From CAVYVZ01 sp963772065 (GTDB lineage Bacteria > Acidobacteriota > Vicinamibacteria > Vicinamibacterales > UBA2999), in assembly GCA_963772065.1 (NCBI GenBank), contig CAVYVZ010000006.1, forward strand, positions 124,001 to 188,000: a DNA stretch of 64,000 nucleotides, written 5' to 3'. The notes under the pieces are model-generated. The model saw only the letters and a list, made by a program, of their open reading frames with translations. It did not search any database and was not told where the DNA came from. Each line of letters opens with the position of its first letter. Position 1 is the first letter of the stretch. Positions 1-9,130 of this stretch are shown here, piece by piece. A program made the translations under genes and the position numbers.

Positions 1-28
1 GTCGCGGAAGAAATAACCCGCCCGCATC

Positions 29-1183
29 GTGATGCGGTTGCCGCGGTTCGGCTACCGCCGCTCGCCCTGTCTGGTTTCCTACTGGCGGGGCGAGCATTTC
101 GTTCTTCACAACTACGCAACCGCCATCCGCGTGGGGGCGACGCCCGCCGTTGTCGGGTTGATCGATGCTCTCGATGACTGGCGTACGGTCGGTTCTCTCG
201 CCGTGGAGTTTCCGAAGTACACGGCCGTTACCCTTTCCCGAAAGTTGCAACGTCTACATGAGCTCTCGCTCTTGCAACGCTCCGACCGCGGCGTGCCGGC
301 CATCGAAGCCACGCTCGGCGGCTGGCGTGACTGGATGCCCGAAGCAGCCTTCTTTCACCTTTCCACAAAGAATCCACAGTACGGCGACGTCAGAGAAGAT
401 CGACCGGCGACGCTGCAGGAAAAATGCCAGGACATACCCCCACCGCCCGCCGTCAAACGTTATCAAGAAGGCACCACGATTGACCCTGCCGCCATCAGTC
501 CACGGCGGCGAATTGCCTCAAACGCTGCTTTCCCGAAGAACATGGCGGATGTTTGCAACGGACTCGATTGATGTCACGCAACTGGCAACGTTGCTGGGCC
601 TCACGTGGGGAATTCAGTACTGGGCACACTTCGAGCGGCTTTGGAAAGCTCGCATTCAGGACTTCCCCTTCTCCGGGGGCGCGACAGAATCTCGAGGCGT
701 ACGTGCTGGCGCTTCGCGATCCGAGGCCTCAAGCCCGGGCTCTACCACTACGACGCCGACGGGCATGCGCTCGAGTGGCTGAAGGATCGCCGCAGGCTGG
801 GCAAAGTGTCGACCTACGTCCCCCGGCAGACGTGGTACGACGATGCGGCGGTCGTCGTGTTCATGACGGCGGTCTTCGGACGGGCGCAATGGAGATACAA
901 CTTTCCACGCGCCTATCGGTCGATACTGCTCGAAGCAGGCCACTTCTGCCAGACGTTCTGCCTGCTCGCCACATCGATGAACCTGGCGCCGTTCTGCACC
1001 GCGGCGTTTTCCGAGTCGAAGCTCGAACACGATCTGGGGATTGATGGGGTGAGTGAGTCGGTGATTTATGCGTGTGGCGCGGGAACGCGTCCATCGGGCG
1101 TTCAGTGGGCCCCATGGCCCCACACGACGAAGACACCGCGGCTCATACCGCCTAAGTCCGCAAAGATCCGCCGCGGCCGCTAG
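29..1183 (+). pseudogene. SagB/ThcOx-type peptide dehydrogenase, broken by frameshifts
   Basis: The family is FMN-dependent nitroreductase-like dehydrogenases that oxidise azolines in RiPP precursors, or related small-molecule oxidoreductases. The homologous text changes frame at least three times. About 29-470 encodes the N-terminal winged-helix-like part (RRSPCLVSYWRGEHFVLHNY, then LLQRSDR). About 470-640 encodes ELPQTLLSRRTWRMF and TLLGLTWGIQYWA. About 640-710 encodes RTSPSPGARQNLEAYVLALR, the usual TSPSGGARHPIEAYV flavin-site segment. About 710-1183 encodes GLKPGLYHYDADGHALEWL through to the stop. The order matches SagB proteins from end to end, so this is one gene. It is either a decayed gene or a stretch of poor sequence. 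The first usable start is GTG at 29, but the gene may begin before the window. Its partners, such as a precursor or cyclodehydratase, would lie to the left. It converges on tag and overlaps it by about 30 bases. Confidence 0.75.
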
Positions 1184-1805
1184 CCGCGCGCTCGACTTCG
1201 ACGCGACGGAAGCAACCTTCGATGTGATCGTTCACCAGGCCCATCGCCTGCATGAAAGCGTAGACGGTGGTGGGGCCCACGAACGTCCAGCCGCGTTTCT
1301 TGAGGTCCTTGCCGAGCGCGATCGACGCCGCCGTCGTCGACATCTTCATCAACGCGTCTCTGGTCAGCCGGCGCGGGCGTGTCGCGGGAGCGGGCTGCCA
1401 TCGCCAGAAGTAGGCTGCGAGGGATCCGCATTCATCGCGCAGCACGCGAGCCTGCCGCGCGTTGTTGATGGTGGATTCGATCTTCCCGCGGTGTCGAACG
1501 ATGCCGGCGTCATTCAGGAGGCGGCGCACGTCGCGCGCGGTGAATCTGGCGATGCGATCGAAGTCGAAGGCAGCGAAGGCGCTGCGGAAATTCTCCCGCT
1601 TGCGGAGAATCGTCAGCCAGCTCAAACCTGACTGGAATCCCTCGAGACAGATCTTCTCGAAGAGGCGGTGATCGTCAACGACGGGAACGCCCCACTCCTC
1701 ATCGTGATACCGCTGATACAGGGCATCCGAGCCCGGCCACCAGCATCTGACGCGGCCATCGGCGTCTCTGGAGAGGCCAGATGGCAATTTCTGCGCTCCG
1801 TTCAT
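1152..1805 (-). CDS. tag: DNA-3-methyladenine glycosylase I
   Basis: Base-excision repair enzyme that removes 3-methyladenine from alkylated DNA. The 217-residue protein follows E. coli Tag almost throughout: YHDEEWGVPVVD, LFEKICLEGFQSGLSWLTIL, KREN, GIVRHRGKIES, and KKRGWTFVGPTTVYAFMQA followed by GLVNDHIEGCF. The structural zinc ligands of the family are present: Cys in RCWW near the N-terminus, His in YHDEEW, and His and Cys in HIEGC near the C-terminus. The N-terminal extension of about 20 residues (MNGAQKLPSG...) is longer than in E. coli, so a later start is possible, but no better ATG is visible. The gene stands alone, downstream of an 11-bp tandem repeat that separates it from the efflux operon. 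Confidence 0.95.
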   Translation of the reverse strand: MNGAQKLPSGLSRDADGRVRCWWPGSDALYQRYHDEEWGVPVVDDHRLFEKICLEGFQSGLSWLTILRKRENFRSAFAAFDFDRIARFTARDVRRLLNDAGIVRHRGKIESTINNARQARVLRDECGSLAAYFWRWQPAPATRPRRLTRDALMKMSTTAASIALGKDLKKRGWTFVGPTTVYAFMQAMGLVNDHIEGCFRRVEVERAASGRGGSLRT

Positions 1806-1836
1806 CCCTGAACCTTGAGTCGATCCGTACGTGTAC

Positions 1837-1890
1837 CTCTGACCCGACTCTGACCCGACTCTGACTCGACTCTGACTCGACTCTGACCCC
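1837..1890. repeat. 11-bp tandem repeat between tag and the efflux operon
   Basis: About 4.5 copies of the unit CTCTGACYCGA run head to tail. The first two copies read GACCCGA and the next two GACTCGA. The array ends at the stop codon of the TolC-like gene and fills most of the 84-base gap before tag. It contains no good start codon or hairpin. It is most likely a slippage-prone microsatellite. Confidence 0.85.
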
Positions 1891-3176
1891 TACCCGGGGA
1901 AGCGGCCGATGGCGACGAGGAGCTCCAGGCGGGCGCGGCGGACGGCGTCCTCTCCAATCGCCGCGGCGGTGTCTGCGTCGCGTGCCTGGCGCTGGGCGTC
2001 GATCACCTCGATATTCGTCGTCGCCCCTTCGCGGAAGGCGACGTCGGTAATCTGCAGGACTTCGAGCGCCTGCTGCGCTGCGCTTCGCGCCCGCTCGAAC
2101 GCCCGTTCCGTCCGCCGGACGGCTTCGCGCGCGGAGCGCACTTCACTCGATGCCTGCCGCTCGACGTCCGCGCGCTCGGCACGGACCGTGTCGAGCAGCG
2201 CCTGGCGCTCGCGTGCCCGCCCCCGCCGCTCCCCCATCTCGAAGATCGGCACCGATGCGAGGAACGACAGCGTCCAGCTCCGGTCCTGCGCGAACAGGCC
2301 CGACGGGGCGAGCACCTGCGGCTGGAAGAGTGTCGTCACCGACGGCAGGTACTCACGCCACGAATCGGTGAGCACTCGCTGCGCCGCCGACTCGCGCGCC
2401 GCGAACAATCGCACATCGGTCCGGCGGTTGAGAGCGTCCTTCTCGGCGACGCCCGTCTCAGAGAGACTCTCCTGCGGCAGGTCGAACGATGGATCGCCTG
2501 CGGTGTCCACGGGACCGTCGGCCGCGACCAGGACGCCCAGCGCCTCCTGCGCACGTCGGACGCCCAGCCCTGCTGCCTCCACCCTTGCCTCGTCGGTCGA
2601 CAGTTCCTGCTGCGCACGGAGCGCATTCAGCCGGCTGCCCAGGCCCCCTTGGTACCGTTGCTGCGCATAGTCGAAGTGCGCCTTGGCGTTGTCACGGGCG
2701 CGCTCGTTCAGCTCCTGCTGGCGGCGCAGCGCGATAACTGCCAGGTATGCCTCCGCCGTTGCCACGGCAATCTCCCGGCGTACATCGTCAGAGGTGCGTT
2801 GCGACACCACGATCTGATCGGCAGCCTGGTTCCGCTGCGCCCAGCGAACCGGCTGGAGCACGGGCACCTCGAATCCAAGCGATGCGTTCAGCTGCGATCG
2901 CGGCACGATGCTCTGCCCGCCGAACTCCGGCACCGGCCCGATGACTCGCGTCGTCATCAGGGCGTCCACGGACGGAAGCGACAGCGCCCGAGTCTGCTGC
3001 AGCAGCGCCTCAGCCCGCAGGATCCCCGCGGCCGCCTGATGAATGGTGGGATTGTTCGCCACCGCGCGCTTGATCGCCTCCTCGAACGTGATCGCTTCGA
3101 TGGTCTGCGCGTGGACGATTGAGGCGGCGTGCTCGGCCCCGGCCACGAGCAGAATCGCGAGCGCGAGCCTACGCAT
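1890..3176 (-). CDS. TolC-family outer membrane efflux channel
   Basis: Outer-membrane component of a tripartite RND efflux pump that forms the exit duct. The start MRRLALAILLVAG at 3176 gives a signal peptide ending near VHAQ, and a mature protein of about 405 residues. An upstream in-frame start at 3242 would overlap the pump gene by more than 70 bases and spoil the signal peptide. Two OEP repeats are visible: one from about residue 30 (ITFEEAIKRAVANNPTIHQA), the other in the second half (FLASVPIFEMGERRGRARER). Both are rich in long helices (coiled-coil Ala/Glu/Arg stretches), with the usual YLAVIALRRQQEL and DVAFREGATTNIEVIDAQR segments. The start overlaps the pump stop codon by 8 bases, so this is the last gene of an MFP-RND-TolC operon. 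Confidence 0.93.
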   Translation of the reverse strand: MRRLALAILLVAGAEHAASIVHAQTIEAITFEEAIKRAVANNPTIHQAAAGILRAEALLQQTRALSLPSVDALMTTRVIGPVPEFGGQSIVPRSQLNASLGFEVPVLQPVRWAQRNQAADQIVVSQRTSDDVRREIAVATAEAYLAVIALRRQQELNERARDNAKAHFDYAQQRYQGGLGSRLNALRAQQELSTDEARVEAAGLGVRRAQEALGVLVAADGPVDTAGDPSFDLPQESLSETGVAEKDALNRRTDVRLFAARESAAQRVLTDSWREYLPSVTTLFQPQVLAPSGLFAQDRSWTLSFLASVPIFEMGERRGRARERQALLDTVRAERADVERQASSEVRSAREAVRRTERAFERARSAAQQALEVLQITDVAFREGATTNIEVIDAQRQARDADTAAAIGEDAVRRARLELLVAIGRFPG

Positions 3177-6100
3177 TCGCAGGGCTCTCGTCGCCGGCGT
3201 GCCCACGGGTGGTCGACCCGCGCATGGATTGAACGACGACATAGAGAATTGGGATGAAGATGCAGTTCAGGAACGTCGCAAAGAACATCCCGCCGGTCAC
3301 GGCAGTGCCAACGGACCAGCGCCCCTCCTGCCCCGCACCCGACGCGAACACGAGCGGCATGACGCCGAGGATGAAGGCCAGCGAGGTCATGAGGATGGGC
3401 CGCAGCCGGATGCGTGCCGCTTCGATGGCGGCTTCCACGATCGTCAATCCTCGTTCGCGAAGCTGCTCGGCGAATTCGACGATCAGGATCGCATTCTTCG
3501 CCGCGAGGCCAGTCAGCATCACGAGGCCGATCTGACAGTAGATGTCGTTCTGCAGCCCGCGTGCCCACTGTGCCGAGAGGGCGCCGAGCACCGCAAGCGG
3601 AACGCCGAGCATGACGATGAACGGCAGCACGAACGATTCGGTACTGGGCGGCAAGCGTCAGATACACGAGCAGCAGCCCGATTCCGAAGATGGCGGCCGA
3701 CTGTCCCCCCGCTTTGATCTCTTCGAGAGAGATTCCGGACCAGGCGAACCCGAACCCCTGTGGCAGCGACCGTGCGGCGAGCGCTTCCATCTCCTGAAGC
3801 GCCTGACCCGAGCTGAACCCGGGCGCCGCCGAGCCGTTGATCGTCGCCGACCGAAACAGGTTGAAGTGGCTGATCACCTGCGGCGACGTGGTCTCACGCA
3901 CCCGGACCACGCTGGCCAGCGGCACCATGTCGCCGTCGATCGTGCGCGCGTAGTACTGCCCGAGGTCCTTCGGATCCGATCGATACGCCTTGTCCGCCTG
4001 CACGTACACGCGGTAGGCCCGATTGTTGAAATCGAAGTCGTTGACGTAGGCGGACCCGAGGTAGATCTGGAGCGCGTTGGTGACCTCGCTGATCGGGAGG
4101 CCGAGGCTTCGCGCCTTGTCGCGATCGATGTCGACCGCCAGCTGGGGGTCGTTGGCCGTGAACGGGCTGAAGAGTCCAGCAATCCTCGGCGACTGTCGTG
4201 CCGCGTCGACGAGCGAGCCGATGGCGTTCGAGAGTTGTCCGATCTCGGCCGCGCCGCCCTGGTCGAGAACCTCGAAGGTGAAGCCCCCGAGCGCGCTCAC
4301 GCCTGGGATCGCGGGAGGAATGAACGGGACCACGATCGCGCCCTGCACGCCGAAGAGCGGGCCGCGAAGCCTCGCGACCACCTCCTGCAGTGAATGCTCA
4401 CGGCCCTCCCGCTCCGCGAACGGCTTGAGCATCGTGAAGATCATTCCCTGGTTGGGCGCCGCGCCACTGAAGCTGAAGCCCATGACCGAGAAGACCGACC
4501 GCACCTCGGGGGTGCTCATCAGGATCTTCTCCACTTCCCGGGCGACGTTGCCGGTGTACTGCAGCGACGATCCCGCTGGCGCCTGAACCACCGTAAACAG
4601 GAACCCTCCGTCCTGCTCCGGCACGAACGCCTGCGGGATGCGCGTGTAGACGAAATACGTGAGCCCGAGGCCGACGACGAACAGCACGACCATCGCCGCG
4701 CGCACGGGCATCAATCGGCGCAGGATCCCGACATAGCCGTTGGTGCCTCTGGTGATCAGCGCCTCGACGGCGGCGAAGAACCAGTTCTTGCCGTGCTCGG
4801 CGCCCCGCTTCAGCAGCAGCGCCGAGAGCGATGGCGTGAGCGTGAGCGCGTTGAACGCGGAGATCGCAACCGCGAAGGCGATCGTCAGGGCGAACTGCGC
4901 GTACAGCCGGCCGGCCGTGCCTGGAAAAAACGCCACCGGTACGAACACGGCGATGAGGACCAGTGCGGTGGCGACGACGGCGCCGAAGACCTCCTTCATC
5001 GCCTCGGAGGCGGACGTCAGCGAGTTCTTTCGATACTGCTGAATGTGCCGCTCGATATTCTCAATCACCACAATCGCGTCGTCGACCACGATGCCGGTGG
5101 CGAGAACGATCGCGAAGAGGCTCAGCGTGTTGATCGAAAAGCCGAGGAGCTTCACGAACGCGAACGTTCCGATGAGCGACACGGGGAGGGTCAGCGCCGG
5201 GATGAGCGTGGCGCGCCAGCTCTGAAGGAAGAGGAACATCACCAGCACCACGAGCACCGTCGCCTCGATGAGCGTCAGCAGCACCTCGCGGATCGACTCG
5301 CGCATGACATCGGTCGTCGTGAAGGCGATCCGGTACTGCATCCCCGGCGGGAAGTTGGCCTCCAGGCGGTCGAGCTCGGCCTTGATGCCCCGGTCCACGT
5401 CGAGCGCGTTCGCGGTCGGCAGCGCGATCACGCCGAAGCCGACGGCGTCCAGGCCCTGAAACCGGAGCGCCGACGCGTACGTCTCGGCGCCAAGCTCCGC
5501 GGACCCGACGTCGCCGAGCCGGACCAGCGCTCCGCCCGGGCCGGCCTTGACGATGATGTCCTCGAACTCGGCACGATCGCGAAGGCGGCCGGCCGCACGG
5601 ACGCTGATCTCGTAGCTCTGGCCCTCCCTCGCCGGCGTGGATCCCACGCTGCCAGCCGCGACCTGCACGTTTTGCTCGCGGAGCGCATTCACCACGTCGC
5701 CGGCCGTGAGCTGCCGGGCGGCGAGGCGCGCAGGGTCGAGCCAGAGACGCATGGAGTACTTGCGCTCGCCGAAGATCATGACGTCAGAGACGCCCGGCAC
5801 GCGCTTCAGCGCGTCCTTTACGTACACGTCGATGTAGTTCGAGAGAAAGAGCGAGCTGTACTCGCCGCGCTCCGAGTACACACCCGCGCCCAGCACGAAG
5901 TTGGTCGCGCGCTTCTGAACCGTGACGCCGATCTGCCGCACTTCCGCTGGCAGACGGCCGAGCGCCTGGTTCACTCTGTTCTGCACGTCGACGGACGCAA
6001 GGTCCTGATTTCGCGTCACCTCGAAGAACACGCTGATGACACTGACGCCGCTGTTCGTGCTCGACGACGTCATGTACAGCATGCCCTCGACGCCGTTGAT

Positions 6101-6304
6101 GGCCTGCTCGAGCGGCGTCGTGACGGCGGTCTCCACTGCCTCCGCGTTGGCGCCGGTGTAGATCGAAGTGACCTGGATTTGCGGCGGGGCCACTTCCGGA
6201 TACTGGGCCACCGGCATCGTGGGAATGGCCAGAGCTCCGGCGAGCACGAACACGAGCGAGACGACCGTCGCGAGAATAGGCCGCTTGATGAAGGTGTCTA
6301 CCAT
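3169..6304 (-). CDS. RND multidrug efflux permease (HAE1/AcrB family), one frameshift
   Basis: Inner-membrane proton/drug antiporter. It starts with MVDTFIKRPILATVVSLVFV (TM1), followed by the porter domains. TM4 contains the proton-relay pair in GIVVDDAIVVIENIERH around residue 406. The reading frame breaks near 3642: the text runs LTLAAQY and then continues in another frame as ESFVLPFIVMLGVPLAVLGAL. Removing one C (minus strand, TAC-C-GAA) restores a 1044-residue protein, the normal AcrB length. The last third then holds the usual GLAAKNAILIVEFA and GGMFFATFLNCIFIPILYVV segments. It follows the membrane fusion protein by 2 bases and overlaps the TolC-like gene. The break is either a sequencing error or a recent inactivation; the rest is intact. 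Confidence 0.93.
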
Positions 6305-6306
6305 TG

Positions 6307-7395
6307 TTAAGCCGGTTTGACAGGTGCGCCGTCGCCGATCTTCTGAATGTTCGAAACGATGACCCGTTCGCCCGGTTTCAATCCGTCCCGCACGACGTAA
6401 TCATCCCCCACCACCTCGCCGACCGTGACGGGCTTCTGGCGCGCCACAGTCCCCTTCGGTCCTGACTCGGCGACGAATACGAAGTACTGACCGCTGATCC
6501 GGTTCACGGCGACGATGGGAATTGTCAGCGTCGGGTCATTGCTCCAGACGATGCGCGCGCGGACGTATTGCATGACGCGCGTATCCGGCGGCCGATTTCG
6601 CAGCGTCGCCTTCACGAGCACGCTCTGCGTGTCGTCCTCCGCGCGCGGCGCGATGAACGTGATCGCATTCGTGGCGGTGACCTGTCCATTCCCGTCCAGC
6701 AGCTCCACAGGAAGGCCCGGTTTGAGCTCGGCGGCGCGCTCGAGCGGAACGTTGATATAGGCTTCGAGACCCTGGTTCGCGTCGATCGTCGTGATGAGCG
6801 TCGATTGTTCGACCCGGTCTCCCTCCCGTACGGAAATGTCGCCCACGATGCCGGCGCTGGGCGCGGTCACGCGGTAGTAATGCAGTTGAACCTCGCTCTC
6901 GCGGATCTGTGAGTCGATCGCTTTGAGCTGTGCCTGCGCCGTTTTGTACGCCGTTTCGGCCTGCTCCAACTCGGCCCGGCTTACTGCGCCCACCTCGTGC
7001 AGCTTCTGCATGCGGTCGAGCTGCTGCCGGGCGAACGCCACGTCGGCCTCCCGCGCCGCCCGCGTCGATTCGAAAGCGGCCACCGTCGCCTGCTGCTTGT
7101 CCGGATCGATTTGGACGAGAGGCTGCCCGGCTCGGACACGATCACCCGCTCTGATGAAGATCCGCCGGACGAAGCCTTCGACCTGAGGCTGAATAGTGGT
7201 CGAACGCAGCGAGCGAATCATGGCGACGAACTCCGAGGTGCGCGGCACGGGCTTCGCCGCCAGTGTGATCGTCTTGACGTCGGCAGGGGGCATCGCCCCA
7301 GGCCCGCCGGCGCCGGCCTGGGCCCCGCCCCCACCGCAGGCAGCCGCTGACGCCGCCAGAATAACGAGCGAAAGAACGGAGCGTTCCATGGTCAT
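6307..7395 (-). CDS. RND periplasmic adaptor (membrane fusion protein, lipoprotein)
   Basis: AcrA/MexA-type adaptor linking the inner-membrane pump to the TolC-like duct. The N-terminus is a lipoprotein signal with the cysteine in AASAAAC near residue 20, followed by a Gly/Ala linker. A split lipoyl domain follows (IRAGDRVRAGQPLVQIDPD, and SAGIVGDISVREGDRVEQ), separated by an alpha-hairpin of roughly 65 residues. Beta-barrel and membrane-proximal domains end in VRDGLKPGERVIVSNIQKIG. The start may be ATG at 7395 or the ATG two codons later. A TATAGT box (minus strand, about 7463-7468) could be the -10 of the operon, though no convincing -35 precedes it. First gene of MFP-RND-TolC. No local repressor gene is seen. 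Confidence 0.93.
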   Translation of the reverse strand: MTMERSVLSLVILAASAAACGGGGAQAGAGGPGAMPPADVKTITLAAKPVPRTSEFVAMIRSLRSTTIQPQVEGFVRRIFIRAGDRVRAGQPLVQIDPDKQQATVAAFESTRAAREADVAFARQQLDRMQKLHEVGAVSRAELEQAETAYKTAQAQLKAIDSQIRESEVQLHYYRVTAPSAGIVGDISVREGDRVEQSTLITTIDANQGLEAYINVPLERAAELKPGLPVELLDGNGQVTATNAITFIAPRAEDDTQSVLVKATLRNRPPDTRVMQYVRARIVWSNDPTLTIPIVAVNRISGQYFVFVAESGPKGTVARQKPVTVGEVVGDDYVVRDGLKPGERVIVSNIQKIGDGAPVKPA

Positions 7396-7475
7396 GGTCT
7401 TTACAGTTTCCCCGCGCGCCTGTACGGCAAGGAGGCAGGCGAAAGCCTGATGGAAGAGTTCTACTATACGACGGA

Positions 7476-7847
7476 CTAGACCCGCGGAGGATTCAGAACT
7501 TCGTGGACGCGCTGAAGGAGCGCCGTCGTGCCGAACGGCTTTGGCAGGAACGCGTTGCCATCGCGCAAATCGTCGCCGCTCAGCGCGTTGCCGGTGTAAC
7601 CCGAGATGAACAGCACGCGCGTGTGAGGCGACCGCGTCCGGATCCGGTTCGCGAGTTCGGGGCCGCTGATCTTCGGCAGGATCACATCCGTGACCAGGAG
7701 ATCCACCGGGTGAACCGCCTCGAGGTCGAGGGCTTCTTCGGCGCTCCCCGCTGTTCGAACGTGGAAGCCCGCCCTGGTGAGCGCCGCGGCCACGAGATCC
7801 CGGACCGCTCGCTCATCATCGACTATCAGGATAGTCCGTTGAGTCAC
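7476..7847 (-). CDS. Single-domain response regulator (CheY-like receiver)
   Basis: Stand-alone REC domain. TILIVDDERAVRDLV holds the acidic Mg-binding pair, LLVTDVILP the phospho-acceptor Asp, FISGY the conserved Ser/Thr position and FLPKPF the Lys. There is no output domain, so it probably acts through protein contacts or by phosphotransfer. The start at GTG 7847 (VTQRTILIV) was chosen because a TATAAT box lies at 7862-7857. The transcript would then begin at about 7850 and be almost leaderless. A TTG at 7901 would lengthen the protein by 18 residues, but it lies upstream of that box. A short hairpin (CAGGC, TTTC loop, GCCTG on the minus strand) lies 27 bases after the stop without a T-run. 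Confidence 0.85.
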   Translation of the reverse strand: MTQRTILIVDDERAVRDLVAAALTRAGFHVRTAGSAEEALDLEAVHPVDLLVTDVILPKISGPELANRIRTRSPHTRVLFISGYTGNALSGDDLRDGNAFLPKPFGTTALLQRVHEVLNPPRV

Positions 7848-7856
7848 AAACACGAC

Positions 7857-7885
7857 ATTATAGTCACGTACTGTCAGTTCGTGAC
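7857..7885 (-). promoter_or_regulatory. TATAAT box adjoining a near-perfect 23-bp palindrome
   Basis: On the minus strand TATAAT (7862-7857) directly follows the palindrome at 7885-7863. Its arms are GTCACGAACTG and CAGTACGTGAC around a central A, and 10 of 11 positions pair. The palindrome covers the whole spacer and the -35 position, where no TTGACA-like hexamer exists. This is the geometry of an operator, either for a repressor or for an activator replacing the -35 element. The likely target is the receiver gene, whose GTG start is 10 bases past the box. Confidence 0.6.
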
Positions 7886-7922
7886 CTAAGTCAGGTGTCA
7901 AGTGTGTAAGGTTGTGAAGGGG

Positions 7923-8993
7923 TCAGTGCGAGGTCAGCATCCGCACGAATGCCTCCACGACCGCTGGATCGAACTGGGCATCGCGGCACCGGCACAGTTC
8001 GAGAATCGCGTCAGCCGAGGGGAGGGCGGCACGATGGGGTCGCCTGGTCATCATGCCCTGATAGGCGATGGCAACCGTCAGCACGCGGCTCGGCAGTGGA
8101 ATCTCCTCGCCGCAAAGTCCCCGCGGATACCCGCCGCCCGCATATCGCTCGTAGGCGGACAGGATGATCGCGGCTGTCTCGGCAAGTTCATCGCATTGCT
8201 TGAGCATGTTGAAGGCGATCAGCGGGTGCTGCCGCACGAGTTCCCGTTCCTCCGAGGTGAAGTCGGCAGGTTTCGCCATCAGCGCCGGCGGTATCGTGAT
8301 GAGGCCGATGTCGTGGAGAAGCGCGGCTCCCTTCAGCGCCTCGACCTGCCGCGCCGGCAGACCGAGCCGCGTCGCCGTGGCCAGAGCGAAGCGCATCACA
8401 CGCGCCGCAGCGGCGTACCCATTCGGATCGGTCGCTCGACGCCATTCGAGGATTCTCGACAACGCGCCGCTGTTCCACGCACCGCTCGCCTCGAGCTCGA
8501 ACTCCTGCAGGCGGAGGTCGGATTCGCAAGCGGCCGATTCGGATCCGAAGATCACGCCTTCGAGCTTCGTGCGCCGATCGACCTGTTCGGTGCGGAGACG
8601 GTCGACCCATCCGCGCACGGCGACGGCGTCTCGGTGCCAGTCGATCGCCCGTCGCAGCGCGCCGGCCAAACGGTCGCCGTCGAATGGCTTTACAAGATAG
8701 TCCATCGCGCCGAGATCGCGGCCGCGCCGTGCCACACGCCCATCGTCGGCGCCGGTGGCCAGGATCACTGCGATATCCGGGTGGCGGCCGCGGATTTCGC
8801 CCGCAAGCCACAGACCATCGTGTCCAGGCATCCGCACGTCGCAGACCGCGACACTGATTCTGGAGCCGTCCATCAATGACAGCGCAGTGTCTGCATCGGG
8901 CGCTTGATGCGCGACGTAACCGAAGCTCTCGGCCCAGCGGCTGATCACGGCCCGAATGTGCGGCTCGTCGTCGACCACGAGAATGGGTTCCAT
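7923..8993 (-). CDS. Response regulator with degenerate HD-GYP domain
   Basis: An N-terminal REC domain (ILVVDDEPHIRAV; VAVCDVRMPGHDG with the phospho-acceptor Asp; DYLVKPFDGDRL) is joined by a linker of roughly 70 residues to an HD-GYP-like domain, whose family hydrolyses cyclic di-GMP. The first metal motif is kept (LLHDIG, H227-D228), as are HP in ELVRQHP and the GYPRGLCGEEIPLPSR block. The later ligands are lost: HHE is AYE (A280, Y281), WDGxGYP is YAGGGYP, and ADxYDA is AIAYQG (I309, Q312). Family knowledge therefore predicts a catalytically dead, perhaps ligand-sensing, domain. The start ATG at 8993 is clear. It lies upstream of the receiver gene on the same strand, and the two may form one signalling unit. 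Confidence 0.9.
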   Translation of the reverse strand: MEPILVVDDEPHIRAVISRWAESFGYVAHQAPDADTALSLMDGSRISVAVCDVRMPGHDGLWLAGEIRGRHPDIAVILATGADDGRVARRGRDLGAMDYLVKPFDGDRLAGALRRAIDWHRDAVAVRGWVDRLRTEQVDRRTKLEGVIFGSESAACESDLRLQEFELEASGAWNSGALSRILEWRRATDPNGYAAAARVMRFALATATRLGLPARQVEALKGAALLHDIGLITIPPALMAKPADFTSEERELVRQHPLIAFNMLKQCDELAETAAIILSAYERYAGGGYPRGLCGEEIPLPSRVLTVAIAYQGMMTRRPHRAALPSADAILELCRCRDAQFDPAVVEAFVRMLTSH

Positions 8994-9130
8994 TGCGGAT
9001 GCTCGGTCATCCCGGCAGCAACCCGCGGGCCAAAGGCGCCGCTTCGGAAATCACAGGTCAAGTTGAAGGCCCGATGTCGAACGGAGACGTGATGGCCGTG
9101 CGAGGCGTGCGGATGCGGCACGCTGCACGT

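Noticed and set aside
4394..6310. Long plus-strand frame opposite the RND pump gene (638 codons)
   Set aside because: It is antisense to a clear AcrB-type gene, is extremely rich in Arg, His, Asp and Glu, and matches no protein pattern. High GC produces such shadow frames.
7436..7449. CAGGC-GAAA-GCCTG hairpin as terminator of the receiver gene
   Set aside because: Five-base stem without a T-run; too weak to call as a terminator.
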